Positions 1 through 11,900 of a DNA stretch of 64,000 nt are shown piece after piece. Positions within the stretch are counted from its first letter, which is position 1; every line of letters begins with the position of its first letter. The DNA lies in contig CM034304.1 in the NCBI GenBank assembly GCA_019925795.1, positions 10,789,471 through 10,853,470 of the forward strand, read 5' to 3'. The stretch comes from Dendrobium chrysotoxum (taxonomy: Eukaryota > Streptophyta > Magnoliopsida > Asparagales > Orchidaceae). The notes beneath the pieces were generated by a model. It searched no databases, was not told the origin of the DNA, and was given only the letters and a program-made list of their open reading frames with translations. Both the position numbers and the translations under genes were made by a program.

Positions 1-1215
1 ACTATTTTTAAATATAAGTACCTGTTGACCTCTGATATAGATTAAAGAAAAAGAGAGGATTAAAAAATCCCTACCTCCGCCGAAATCCAGAAAATCTGCT
101 GAAATGTTGCTGAATCACTGTTCATTCGGCACCGTTTGCGTCATTTCCCATTATTCATGCGCAGAAACCTCGAGCTTTGATGCCTGCTTGCGGTTATAAA
201 ACGAAGACGAGAGCTTCGTTCAAGGGGTTCCACTTCACGACCATTGCCTTCTCCCGTCGAATCCCCGCAGCTAGTTACTGACGCCTTCTTTCTCTACTCA
301 ACTGAATCCTTAGCCCTAGCCTTCCTTGCCACCTTCGTGGCCGGTCGGCTTCGCCTCTTCGACGACTTTCCCTTCCTCTAGGATCGGAAGTTACGACCTT
401 CTGATCGAAACCAGTGACAAGAGCCGCTCGTTGTGAAGTAACTTTCTCCCTATCGTGTGCTTCTTCGTCTCCTCCGTTGTTGCTCGACTTCGCCCATTCA
501 ACGACATTCCTTTCCCATCGGATCGGAAGCCACGACATTTTGATTGGAAGAAGCAACTGAAGTTTGTTTGCTGTGAAGGTAAACATCACCCTTTCGTGCG
601 CTTCTTCGGCCAAATCCTGTAAATCCTATTTCCCGACGGCAGTTTAGGCTAAATCCTACTAATATCCTTCTTAATTAGCTTAATTATAATTAATTTTACT
701 TAATTATATTTACTTACTACTAATAGTAATTAATTGTGATTAATTAAAATCAATTAAAATTAGTTAATTACTTTGATTTATAATTAATTTTAAATTAAAT
801 ATAATTAATTATAATTAGTTTATTATTAATTATAAATTAAAATAATTAATTTATGATTAATTTTAAAATTAAAAATAATTAATTATAGGTTAAATATGAT
901 TAATTATAATTAGTTTGAAATTAACTATAAAATAAATTAATCTAATTTATAATTAACTTTAAATTAATATAATTAATTATAGATTAAAATATAATTAATT
1001 ATAATTGGTTTTAAATTAATTATAAATTAAATTGATTAATTTATAATTAGTTTTAAAATTAAATATAATTAATTATATTTTAATATAATTAATTATATTT
1101 TAATATAATTAATTATAAATTAAATTTAATTAATTTATAATTAGTTATGAATTGAATATAATTAATTATATATTAAATATAATTAATTATAGATAATTTA
1201 TAACTAACTATAAAT
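1..1215 (-). repeat. Unnamed repeat family, left copy (AT-rich block plus GC-rich part)
   Basis: Read on the minus strand this begins with about 560 bp of TAATTAAT-type low complexity (1215-655). It passes through an AAGAAGGAT and GGATTT stretch into a GC-rich part with GCCGAAGAAGCG and repeated CTTCCGATCC words (650-275). The same order occurs on the plus strand at 13380-14545, so the two are inverted copies. It lies in the presumed intron 10 of the transporter gene. Open frames inside (for example 275-613 minus) are not recognisable proteins. The element type is undetermined. Confidence 0.6.
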
Positions 1216-1285
1216 TAAGCATGTCTGCCCTCCCTTGCCTCGATCCATGTGCCTCCACCGATGACCCCACGAAGGTATGAATTTT

Positions 1286-1625
1286 CTAAAACTCAGATTC
1301 TCGCTCTCGAAGTTCGCGGTGCACCGAAAAACCCCCTATACACGCGTTTATTCGCGTGGTGGGAAGGAACCCCAGTGCGGCGCCTACAACAAGGCGGGTA
1401 ATCAACCAAGGCGGCTCTGTACCTGCGGGGAAACAACTGCTCTTCTTTTTCAGGTACATTTGAAGACCCATACACGCTTTCTTAAGCGTGGTGGGGGGAT
1501 GAAGAAAATACAGCCGCGGTGTCCGAGGACACCTACCATACACGCTTTTCTTAGCGTGGTGGGAAGGCCCAGTTTGCTGTAGTTTCCCCTAAACGGGGGA
1601 GACGCCAGGAGGCTGCCAAAATTTC
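1286..1625. repeat. Three direct repeats, each with a CACGC-N8-GCGTG hairpin
   Basis: CACGC, eight bases, GCGTG occurs at 1341-1358, 1473-1490 and 1541-1558, each followed by GTGGG. The loops differ. A further perfect palindrome (GGTGTCC, two bases, GGACACC) sits at 1518-1533. The overlapping open frames on both strands here are artefacts of the repeat. Confidence 0.75.
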
Positions 1626-2300
1626 GGGTGAACAGAAGATCACACTTGAACCTGATTTGAACTCAAAAAGACCACATGAACTGAACTCAAATGAACATTA
1701 AATAAATTAATGAGCATGACTTGAACATAAAATCCAACCTAAATCAAAGTTGATTAAGTGATGTTGAATTGAACTCATACTTGGACAAGATTTGGGACTT
1801 GAACTTGAACATTTAAACTCAAGTCAAAACTTGATTTGGACCAAAGGAGGCTTGGACTCGATTTGAACATCAAATGAACAAGACTTGAACAACAAGGGAC
1901 TTGATTTGCACTTGAATGAACAAAACAAAGAACCTTGACATTGAACATCCACTCAAGCTCGATTTGGACAACAAAGACTTGACTTTGAATAGAGAACTTG
2001 AACAAATGAAAGGAGCAAAAACTTGATTTGAATAATGATATCAAACCTCCAACGGAATGATAAGAGGTTGTCACTTTATTTAAATGCAAAGTGCCTGTTC
2101 AAATCCCATGCAAGCAAGTGCACGAGGACTTATGCTGAAATCCTTATATACATGAGCTGCTTACAAACAAGTGAACAATGAAGATATTGCCTCATTCACC
2201 AGTAACGGTGTGAACTTTCAACAAATATGGCCATGGCAATAGTTAATATACAAACACCAACATGTAACAAGCAAGATGAATATATATAACTTGATAGCAT
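1626..2300. repeat. Degenerate ACTTGA-rich low-complexity stretch and flank
   Basis: From about 1645 to 2040 the words ACTTGA, TTTGAAC and GAACTTGA recur irregularly every 8-20 bases, as in an old minisatellite. Bases 2045-2300 show a phrase (AAGAGGTTG) that also appears near 4430. No gene was recognised. Confidence 0.5.
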
Positions 2301-2306
2301 ATAGCT

Positions 2307-2690
2307 GATGAGGGCATCGGAGATCAACGGCTACGATCTTGAGTTATTTATTTATATGATTGATGTATTAGTTATTTTATATTGTTGTTTTTCCCTTTAT
2401 ACCCTTACGGGTGGTCATGTAGTATTGTAGCCCGAAGGGCATTTTAGTCTTTTATTTCTTTTCTTTTCATGAGGCCTATTTATAGGCTAGTTGTTTTGTA
2501 CTTGGGGATGAATTATTGATAATGAAAATTTTATGTTCTTGTTGATCTCTTAGTGAGTTCATGTTGATCTCTTGGTGAGTTCATGAGGGGAGAAGCCCGA
2601 GGAGGTTATTTGCAATACCCGTCAATCTTGGTGGATTCCAAGGTTCGCGGTTCTCTTATCTTACTTTTCTTTTTATCTCCTTGCATCGAA
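2307..2690 (+). repeat. Possible LTR or retrotransposon leader
   Basis: The stretch opens with TGATGAGGGCATC. It has a TATTTATAGGC motif that could be an LTR TATA box near 2468 and a short duplicated phrase (GATCTCTTRGTGAGTTCATG) near 2543-2586. It ends near CTTGCATC at about 2687. No partner LTR, primer site or target duplication was found, so this is tentative. Confidence 0.35.
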
Positions 2691-3420
2691 TTCCCTCCTC
2701 CTTTGGAGCCACCACCACCGGCCACCTAATCCCATCCCTAGGCCGCCTCACACCGCCGCCCCTCCATAACTTCACCACCGCCAGCCACCCAATCCCGCCA
2801 CTTGCCACCTCCACCCGACCCTCCTCCCCTCCAAACCAAGCCGTCCACCTCCCCTTAGCCCACCCGCCGGCCACCTTTGGCCAACCAAGCCGCCGGCATC
2901 ACCCAACCCCCACGGTCGGCCCTCCCCAACCTCGCCGCCCATCTCCCTCCACTCCCATACTGCCGGCCACATCATACCCAAACTTGATTTTCAAATTTCA
3001 AACCTCTCATAATTACTTTCCTAAATCATCTCCACATTATTTAGGAAAGAAATTAATCTTGGATTCAATCTATTTGAATTTCAAATTCCTCCCATGAAAG
3101 CTTGAACCCCACTTGGAAACATTCTTAATTTAAATCAAATCTGAATTAAAATTTCAGATTTGATTACAAGAGCAATAATTCCATTGGGGACCACATACAT
3201 TGAATCTAGACATGCTCCTCCCTTCCCTTATGGCCGCCCCCCCCCCCCCCCCCCCCCCCCCCCCCCACCCTTCTCCCCTTATTTTCCTCTTTCTAATTAA
3301 TCCCACTCCACCAATTAAGCCCCTCAATCTATCCTAATTGCCGCCCCCCTCCTTTATGATTTAATTTGAATTTTTTTTAAACTAATTCCCTCCCAAATTA
3401 ATCAAAATCTGAATTAAATT
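2691..3420. repeat. C-rich low-complexity region with (C)30 run
   Basis: Strongly C- and CCN-biased DNA ends in a run of 30 C at 3237-3266. The 138-residue plus-strand frame starting at 2681 is Pro/Ser/Thr-rich and resembles no domain; it is taken as non-coding. Such sequence is common between LTR and gag in plant retrotransposons. Confidence 0.6.
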
Positions 3421-4700
3421 TCAGCTTTCTTGAATCTTCCTCACAGCTCCTCAACCCTAGCCGCCCCCTTCTTCTCTTCTCCATGATCTCTTGAGATTAC
3501 TGCTGCCAATCTTTCATTTCCAACAGCAAGACCCTGCTGTTCTACACCTCGGAAGGCCACATGTTAGGGCACAAAACACCCTAGCCCATCCAGGAGCTGT
3601 CCAAACAATTTTCCAACAGTGCAGTTTGCTGTCTAGTGAAAATCTGCACCTGTTTCTGGCTGTCCAACCAATCAGAAGGTCTTCCAACGCTATTCGGTCA
3701 TGTCAGGTTGCTGATCACGCCTTCAAGAAGGATCTTGGTGGTCACCTACTTCCTTCCAAACCTTCCTACAGCCCCCGGAACTTCGTATCCTCCGTCTATT
3801 TGGGTAAACTCTCCTCCAAATCTCTTAATTTCTTAGTCGCTGCTCAATGGTGGTTTATAATTGATTCACAAAGAATCTTGTTAACTTCTCCGCTAAGCTT
3901 AGCAAAGTTAGAGAGTTGAGTAGGTGGATACCTGCATAGAAAGTCATCTCGTTGTTAATTGAGGGATTTCCTGTTGGAACCAATCATGAATGCAACGTCA
4001 TATTAATTGACTAGTTTTATGATCTTAACTCCTATGCATGTGATTTGGCCTAAGCTTATTTTACCTCTCTTTGATTTTACTTAGTCATTTGAAATCACTT
4101 TAAAGATCTAATTATTGTGCTCTAAATATTAAGCGTGCAAACTTCTTAAGTTACTCATCCTTGCATGTACATTTCACATCAATAGCGTTGCAAGACCTTT
4201 AAGCTGTATGCAGTCAATATGGAAACTATAGTGTGCATATCAGTCAATCAACGAGTCTATATATAGAAGGATGAAAGCACTACGAGGAGAATCGGAATAT
4301 GCAAGTTTCACAAACATGAGCCGATATACCAAACTCCTGCAAGCACAACTATGACTCATCCCCAAGCAACAATCAGAGGGAGATATAATGACATGCTGGA
4401 AATCAATGATATAAGATTTTCATTCAATATTAAGAGGTTGCCATACAAACCGAGACACAAGCATTAACCAAAAATAGAAAAAAAAACTTGTTGAATACAA
4501 CAAACGATGAGTGCATCATTCATGATGCAAAAGCTACAGGCATATCAATAGTAACTACAAATAACGATCGATGATGAATGAGTTCTCTATATCATGTTCA
4601 AAAGCAACAAACACAATGGCATTTGCACAGTAAATAGCAACTCAATGTCAGGTGAAATATATTGATCCTCTCAAATAAAAGTGACTGATATACAATATAT
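3421..4700. other. No recognisable feature
   Basis: Intronic or intergenic sequence. An open frame at 3491-3919 (plus) has no domain, signal or repeat that I can name and no codon-level support. The last 300 bases share short phrases with 2045-2300. Confidence 0.5.
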
Positions 4701-5160
4701 GTAAATGTCTACAAGCTGCTGAAGGAGGCTCATTATAGATTCGACAAACTATCCACGGGCAAATGTACAAGATCTACAATACAAGTTCCCTACGAATACA
4801 GATGTACACACCACATGCCATCTATGGGTAGATACAGAAAGACTTCAGTAAGTGCAGTATCCTGTGGTCAATTTCAGCCTGCGAATGAATACATCTACCT
4901 GCGGCAGTAGTGGATGTATTGTGGGGACTAAAACCACAGCGAAATGCATAGAGAATGCAGCAAATGCAAGTACCTACAGGCCCTTGTAGGAGACCCGCTG
5001 TGTACACGAAAAGTCATCCATGAACAAAATGCCGGATGACTACAACAAATGTAAATGCCTGTGGGCTGCTGTAGGAGACCAGTCAAATGTCCTAAAAATG
5101 TCCCTCGCATGTGCACTTTAATTTGTATACACATATATACAAAAAAAGGGACACGTGCAA
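4700..5160. repeat. Degenerate repeats with GCTGCTGTAGGAGACC-like words
   Basis: Related phrases (AAATGTAAATG, CTGCTGNAGGAG, TAGGAGACC, CTACAGG) recur near 4698-4735, 4960-4995 and 5045-5085. They suggest old duplications of roughly 70-100 bp. The unit is too diverged to define exactly. Confidence 0.45.
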
Positions 5161-5167
5161 TCACTTA

Positions 5168-5600
5168 ACCCGCATGGGCCCCGACAAGCGTGCTATTGGT
5201 ACACACATGACATCTAGGGATGCTACGCGGGTCGATAAATTTAAACCCGATCCTCATAAGCAGATAAATAGGAGTCGACAAGGTTTAACAGATAATTATA
5301 AAATGCTCCCAAACACCCGCATGGGCCCCGACGAGCATGTTGTAGGAGCACACGTGAAGTCTAGGAATGTTGTGCGGGCCAATAAATTTGAACCCGATCC
5401 TCCTAAGTGGGTAAATAGGAGTCGACAAGGTTCAATAAGTAATTATAAAATGCCCCCCAAATACCTGCATGGGCCCCGACGAGAGTGTTATTGGTACACA
5501 CGTGATATCTAGGGATGCTGCGCGGGTCAACAAATAAACCCGAGTTCGAGCCCGAATCTCTAGTATGAGTGGATAGGAGTCGACACGGCTCGAACTATCA
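5168..5600. repeat. Tandem repeat, about 147 bp x 3
   Basis: Units start at 5168, 5315 and 5463, each opening ACCYGCATGGGCCCCGAC and sharing TCTAGGRATG, GCGGG, AAACCCGA and ATAGGAGTCGACA in the same order. Spacing is 147 and 148 bases. The third unit has changed in its second half. With only three copies this is not evidence of a centromeric satellite. Confidence 0.85.
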
Positions 5601-5639
5601 AACAAATATTCAGTCACGATAATGACCGAAATATTTGTT
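5600..5639. repeat. 40-bp imperfect hairpin
   Basis: Arms AAACAAATATT and AATATTTGTTT enclose shorter paired TCA/TGA blocks, giving a stem of about 16 pairs with one or two mismatches and a loop of about 7. A smaller palindrome (AGGCCT, three bases, AGGCCT) follows at 5653-5667. It sits at the end of the 147-bp array. Confidence 0.65.
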
Positions 5640-6184
5640 TTATAGTTCATATTAGGCCTTCAAGGCCTCTAACAAAAGAAATTCATTAACAAGGGTCTAA
5701 AGCCTACGAAACCCAATCCTCTGTCGACAGCTCGATAGAGTTGACAACGTTCAATCCACAAATGAAATAACCCCATTACCCCGATGATGGCCGTGTTGAA
5801 TGTTAATCTTAACCGGAGGGGTCCATTCCAAATAATTCAAAATGCCACCCAAAACCTAAAATTTCAAAAATCATCCGAAATTCCAAAATATTTAAAATTG
5901 AAATCTAACCATCAACCACTTAAAGCATAAAATTCATCCACTCTCCGCAATAGTTTGCCCAGATGGACAAATTGAAAAATACTTCAGCTCATAAAGAGCT
6001 AATGCCTGGCCGAGAATATCACTAGGATCCATTCTCAAACAATCTCTTGCCAGTAAGGACGTGATACGTGTCCTCTAACCAGCAGTTTTGCCGCCAAATG
6101 GCACCAAGAAATAACGGTTATGGCCAGAGCCAATACGTTCCTTAGTGGCATCAAATCCTTGAGATATGAATCAATAGGATATGA

Positions 6185-6815
6185 TCGATAGGACACAAAG
6201 CTCTCTATCAGCTAAGGTGGATTCAAATTTATTCCCTTAGACAAATACCCACCCCAGGTCTACAAGGTCCCCTTGGACGAAGCAACCCATGGCTGCTGAT
6301 AAGAATCCTTCTGTCAGGTTGGGTTGACTACCTCCTCTGACTAAGTAGACCAGGGACCACGATGGCCTGGGACGACGGAACCATGGGATCTTGATCGGGT
6401 CTATCATCCATTCCCCCACCATCCGCTTTAAGTGCAAGATGGTGCAATTTTCAATTTTAAATATTAAATCTCCAAATCTTCCAATCTTCCAAATTCCCAA
6501 ATTCTTCAAATTTCAAATGCCCATTGCTGCTACTATATACCAGATAAAGCATATCTTTACGTATCTGATTGACGACTAGCCTTAATCGAAAGTTCTCTCT
6601 CGTTACCGGGAGGGGTAATTAACTATAGGGGCTTGCGCATATAGGAAACCAGAACTCAGATCATAAAGTCCTCGCAAAATGAGGGTTAAATATCTGGGTA
6701 GTGACTTATCTACAAACTCATCTGCCTTCCAAAATTTATCCCGGAACTTAATTCCATTAAAACTTTCCCCCTTAAAAGCACGCGGGAAAGGCCGGGGCCG
6801 GATTTTCGGAGCCCA
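6185..6815 (-). repeat. Repeat family X, copy 1 (LTR-like), minus orientation
   Basis: Read on the minus strand it begins TGTGGGCTCCGAAAAT. It contains the segments GGGTTAATTACCCCTCC-like, GTTCTCTCTCG-like and GATCAAGATCCCATGG, and ends near TTTGTGTCCTATC. Nearly the whole length is repeated in inverse orientation at 11920-12520. The opening TG and size suit an LTR, but no element around it was found. Confidence 0.75.
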
Positions 6816-7254
6816 CAGTACCTTATTTATCTTTCTTCTGCTTCCATTCTATGGATTTCAGGGGTACGAAAGGTTCAGTCTATTCATACAAGTAAGCACT
6901 CTCTGCAAGTAAATGGATAAAAGCCTGCATAACCACAAGATGCACCAGCTTTCCCAAATTCAGCCAAATTTTGCTGTGCAAAAATCTTCAGCTGATCAAT
7001 TCCTACCAAGAGCTAATAGTGAGCTATTAAGGATGGCAGATTGGTATAACTTCACAACTAATGAGAAGGTTGATATAAAAATTGAATCAAATTTCTTATA
7101 GGTACTGCAATGCAGAAAGACAATGGATTGGACACCAAGAAGCAATTCCAACAATCAATATGCTCAACGAGCTGAATAATCCACCAAGGCTCAAAAGCAA
7201 TTATAACATATTAACCAAATTTGTAGAGATTTAAAATTCATGTAAATCTAAGAC
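6816..7254. other. No recognisable feature
   Basis: Intron 10 sequence between repeat copy X1 and the SINE-like segment. Short open frames at 6679-6912 and 6913-7101 show no known domain. The missing transporter exon was looked for here and not seen. Confidence 0.5.
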
Positions 7255-7490
7255 ACCTATCTCTAGATTTCTTGATGGTATACAAAAAAAATTGTGTTGA
7301 ACCACAAGCACTGATGGAGGCGCTTTGTATAGAGAGCCACGGCAAAGGCCTAACATTTTTTTTTTGGCTCACTTCCAAGAACACAGGATGAGACATATTA
7401 TGGAGCAGGCAAAGTTTGAACACAAGACCTTCACAATTACATTTAAGGGCCTTAACAAGTAGACTAACTAGCACCCATAAAATGAAGGTC
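7255..7490 (-). repeat. Possible tRNA-derived SINE
   Basis: On the minus strand a box-A-like block (TAGTCTACTTGTTAAGG) is followed after about 30 bases by a box-B-like GTGTTCAAACTTTGCC. The body then ends near a T-rich tail (ATTTTTTTTG). The layout resembles plant SINEs. No family match or target duplication is claimed. Confidence 0.4.
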
Positions 7491-7767
7491 AAGAGAGTGC
7501 AACATGAGGACTTCCTAAGAGATCACACATCTTAATACTATTGCCACACAAACATGCTCAATTGTGGAGTTCTGATAGGATTCAGTGTACTAGTGTTAGG
7601 ATGGTCACACCCGGATGATGGCCTTACTAGAGCTATCACCAAGTTGCTTATGGTTGGACAATAATTATAGGGTTGACTCATAAGACCACATTTAAAGTGA
7701 GAAGTACTGTTTTCCAAATTAAAACTTATTCATAGGCATGGAATTATGCATGTGCCTACAGCCATAC

Positions 7768-7852
7768 CTGTTCTCCGGTTTCAATATCATACGAATTATG
7801 ATGCTCAAACTGGAGGCCGCTGAACTCATTAATGCAAAGTCCCTGAAATGCC
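7768..7852 (-). CDS. ABCG7: ABCG7-like exon 10 (last exon found)
   Basis: Completes Trp581 and ends at codon 609 in phase 0. The acceptor is TTTTCAG and the donor GTATGG. It encodes AFQGLCINEFSGL and the extracellular segment up to ETGEQ. In Arabidopsis the next exon begins ALERLSFGG and carries the last transmembrane helix. I read the minus strand down to position 1 and did not find that sequence. Confidence 0.9.
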
Positions 7853-8870
7853 CTGAAAATAGATCTTCATTACTTCATAAATCCCTATGCAAATGTAAAT
7901 AAGAAAGGGTGATCACCAAAATAAATAAATTTGGAGAACTACCATCTAATAAGAGAAATGTGAGGAATCCATTTGAAGATCACAGGAGTATTTTCAGCGT
8001 TTACATAATAGCCTCCAAAGACAATGAATACAGTCATAAGTGATGGCCCCACCGCCATTGCTGCTTCAGTTGTGGGAACCATGGCTCCAACAGTTAGGCC
8101 CATTGCTGATGCAGCAAACGATTCCATTATGATGATGCCACAAAATTTTGCAAATCTGAAATAAAATATTTTGAGTTTAAAATCTTGAAAAAAAAAATAG
8201 AAGTTCTAAATAGTATAGATCAAAGCTGATTCACATGTATTTTCTTTTTTGTTTATCGTCCTCCAGTGCGCATGTGCATGCATTGGAGGGTTTAAGAGGT
8301 GCCTTCATTCGAAGATTTCAGCATGCATATCTGAACAAAAATCCAAGTTATGATTATGAAGAAATTGGATCGGGTTATCCTTGTCAAAATTTGATTAGAA
8401 TTTAGAATGGATTTTTAAAATCATTGGATTTGATTTAAGATGAGTATAAAATATGACTAATCAATCAATTATTATATTGTGTTTCACCTAAAAATAAATT
8501 TAACATATTTCAAATTCAACCAAACAAAAATTTAATTAGAATATCCTAACCAATTTTTTTTTCCCGATAATAACTAGGGCTGCAAATGAACCGAGCGTTC
8601 GACGAGCTACTCGTGGCTTGGCTCAATAAGAGCTCGTTTATGTTCGTTTGATAAGATAAATGAACAAGCTTGAATACCTTTGATAAATACTCGATAGCTA
8701 AATAAACAAGCTTGAACAACCAGCGTTCGGCTCATTTATGTTCACAAATAGTATTGCTTAGAGCTCGTGAACATGCTCATTAAGAATCTCGATTATGCCT
8801 TATTTAATTAAAAATAAATATTATATCTTATTTGACTAATAAGATAATTAAGTCTCACATTATTTAACTA

Positions 8871-8918
<48 letters not shown>

Positions 8919-11900
8919 TTTTAAACTCCCGTCAGACCTACCCGCCTCTCTCTCTCTCTCTCTCCCCCCTCCGTTTCACATTTTTCATTCTCTCGCCCGA
9001 CAAAAAATTCCCGCTGCCTCTCTCTCTCTCCTCCGTGGTATCAGCAAACCCAAAAAAAACTGTGGGAGTTTAGTCCCACACCGCTCGGACAGGGGTGATT
9101 TTGCTCTAAAAAAACAAAAAAAAGCATGTGATGGCCATTTGCTGAACAGCGGGCAGCTTCAGCATGCTAGTTGGCTTTATTTACGATTTCGTTTTGTCTG
9201 GATGAGCCAAACAACCAGCTTGTCAACGAATAGCTCAATGAGGCCTATTAACGAGCGGCTCGATGAGGCTTGTTAACGAGCAGCTCAATAAGCCTAAATA
9301 ATCAAGCTCTAAATTGAACACGAGCCGAGCTTGAGCAGGGGTTTTTAAACGAGCTCGAGCTCCAACAAATGCCACAAAAGCTCGATTCCTATCATGCCGA
9401 GCTCGAACAGGATGCTGCCAAACGAGCTTGAGCTTGAACATGCTAAAGCTCGGCTCAACTCGGCTCGGCTCATTTGACGCCCTAATAATAACCACAACGA
9501 AGCCTGCCTTTTTGAAGTTTTATAAGTAGAGTTTCACAAGCAGTCCTCATGTATGATCTTTAAGAGTTTGCCTGGTCAACCAGATAGGGTGGAGACTACC
9601 ACATTTTATTGGTATTCTCAATGGATTTAGAGTATCATACTTCTTAAATCATACTTACTGAAAAACTTCTTTAGAAGATTGCCATCTATCATTAATGTGA
9701 AAGTTGTCAAACGTATAGCATAATCAATACAAATATAATGAATGTAGACTACTTAAAAGAATTGTTGCAATGCATACTTATAACAGATAGCACAGTCATG
9801 ACAAAATAGATTATTGCAAGGCACCAAATTGTTAAGTTGTGGAGCCTATTTAATACCCTAAAAAAAATGACTTAGTAAGAAAGTATCAAGTATTTTGAAG
9901 TTTTTTACTAAGACTATTTTAGAAATTTCTGATGTAATAGTAGTTAACACTAACTTTTTTTATTATAAAAGAGGCGCTATTATTTAGATTTCTATTGAAG
10001 AGATAAATGAAATAGAGGCAGCGGATCTCCCATGTAAAGCCTTCATCACCATCATAAAACCTACATTGATAACAACAGACAGTATAAAATTGTGTGTTTT
10101 ATGCACTTTATTTTTTCACTTGTTTGCTCACAGTAATTTGAATCAGGACTTTACTAATTTTCAACACAAATTTCACAAAGCTTTCATATTTAAAAAGAAA
10201 CTTGCCAAACTTCTCAATCAATCAAGTTACACAGAAACTACCAGCTAACATGCTCATGCATAACTAGTTTTTGTTCCAAATTCTTGGTAAACCTCTGCTT
10301 TAAAATACATGAAATTATAGCTGTAAATGCCACATGAAGCAAAAAGAGACTCACCTAGATAGAGAAGGATGAAGACGAGCCATAGGATATAGGATTGTGC
10401 CAAACATCAATGGAAAAGCTGCTCCTATGGGGATTTCAGCAAGCAATTTGGATAGTAGATACGGTCCCATAGCATAGGATCCTTTTTCATGTTCTCGATT
10501 TATGATTGTCCGTTCCTTAGGAAATACGCTTACAGTTTTTGTCAGTGCTGCCATCGCTGTGTTTATGGCAGCTACCTATATAAAAAGGGTAAAGATTAAT
10601 TAAAATTCCACTTAAAAACACAACTTCATTGTACATCTTAAATGCATTGACTTGCATTACCTTTAGAACACCCATGAGAACTATGAAATAGCGGAATATT
10701 AATCATAACATGTATTGGCTTAAACATTTTACAGAAGGACCTGATCCATTATGAAAACATCATTTTTTAGTGGATGAACCAAATTTAACAAGAATAAGTG
10801 CCTAGTTATATGTATAAAACCAAATCTGCAAGACCCATAAAGCACAAAAAAAGATCGTCAATAACGGACAAAAATGGGGAATGTCTCATCGACCAATCTA
10901 ACAATGGTTTTAGTGCAGCAGCATACTGAGGGAACTTATTATATAATAGATGAAATAGTATATAAACTGAAGTGCTCTTAATTTAAAGCAAAAGATTACT
11001 AACCATCAAGTTAGACTAAAAATTCACAGCTGATTCCCATTGTAGTGTTTATGGGTTCACCGTAGTACCTTTTGCTATGCAACTTCAGGTGCCACTGTTT
11101 TACAGTAGAAACACAAACTTGGATAGCTCGTGTCAAACTATGCAAGAGAATTACATACGCTCAAGGAATCACAATAATCAGATTAGTCGAAACTCAGATC
11201 ATCAAGAAAAAGATGAAGTAAAGGACAATAGAAAGGATGTAAAATGAGGTGTATTAATTAAGGAAGAAAGCAAGGTGTTGCCACACAGATCTAGTTGAGA
11301 GAGGTTCCTCTAAATGTCAAGTAGGATGGAAATCTTGCTTGGGCTTCTCATTTTTTCTTGAGAGCAAGCTGACTCTCTTTCATTGCGAATAGCCGGAGAA
11401 TAGAGTTCTGACATTGGAACTCCATTCTCGTTCCCCAGTGATCCTATTTATAGCACCAACTGGAAATCGCAGCCAAAAGATTTCTTTTTTCACATCTTCA
11501 CAACCACTTAAGCATGGCATGATGACACTATGCACTTAAAACTGCCTAAGGGTCCTTTGTATGACACATGGCAAACTATTGGTGGCAGCAGCATGCAGAA
11601 AGCTTCCTTAAACTGTCTATTCATGAACATTTTTAGAACGTGCCTAAAACTGCCTGAGAACTATATGCTCTATACATGGAAACATGACGGAGCTATAGTG
11701 GGAGCCTTGGGGGTACGGCCCCCCACTGACCCATCAAGAAAGCCCAAATAACAATATTACTTAAAATTTTCAGTTATGTGCCAAGGCCCCACCGGCCCAT
11801 CAAAGAAAGTTCAAAATTTGCCTCCACTAAGATTCGAACCGATATTCTTTATTTCACAAAGGAGCTCTCATCCGTTCTGCTAGAAATGGAAATTGTGAAT

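Noticed and set aside
1277..1582. Overlapping open frames of 101, 85 and 60 residues on both strands
   Set aside because: They arise from the CACGC/GCGTG repeat units; no domain, and both strands are open because the sequence is repetitive.
2681..3097. 138-residue Pro-rich frame
   Set aside because: It follows from C-rich low-complexity DNA leading into a 30-C run; no motif, signal or conserved start.
3491..3919. 142-residue frame on the plus strand
   Set aside because: No recognisable domain and no supporting context; it lies in repeat-rich intron or flank sequence.
5168..5600. 147-bp repeat as a centromeric satellite
   Set aside because: Only three copies, one partly diverged, inside a gene-flanking transposon region.
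7238..7492. 84-residue minus-strand frame as the missing last transporter exon
   Set aside because: It shows no similarity to the expected membrane helix or LLLEKNKPKYQ-type motif, and it coincides with a SINE-like structure.
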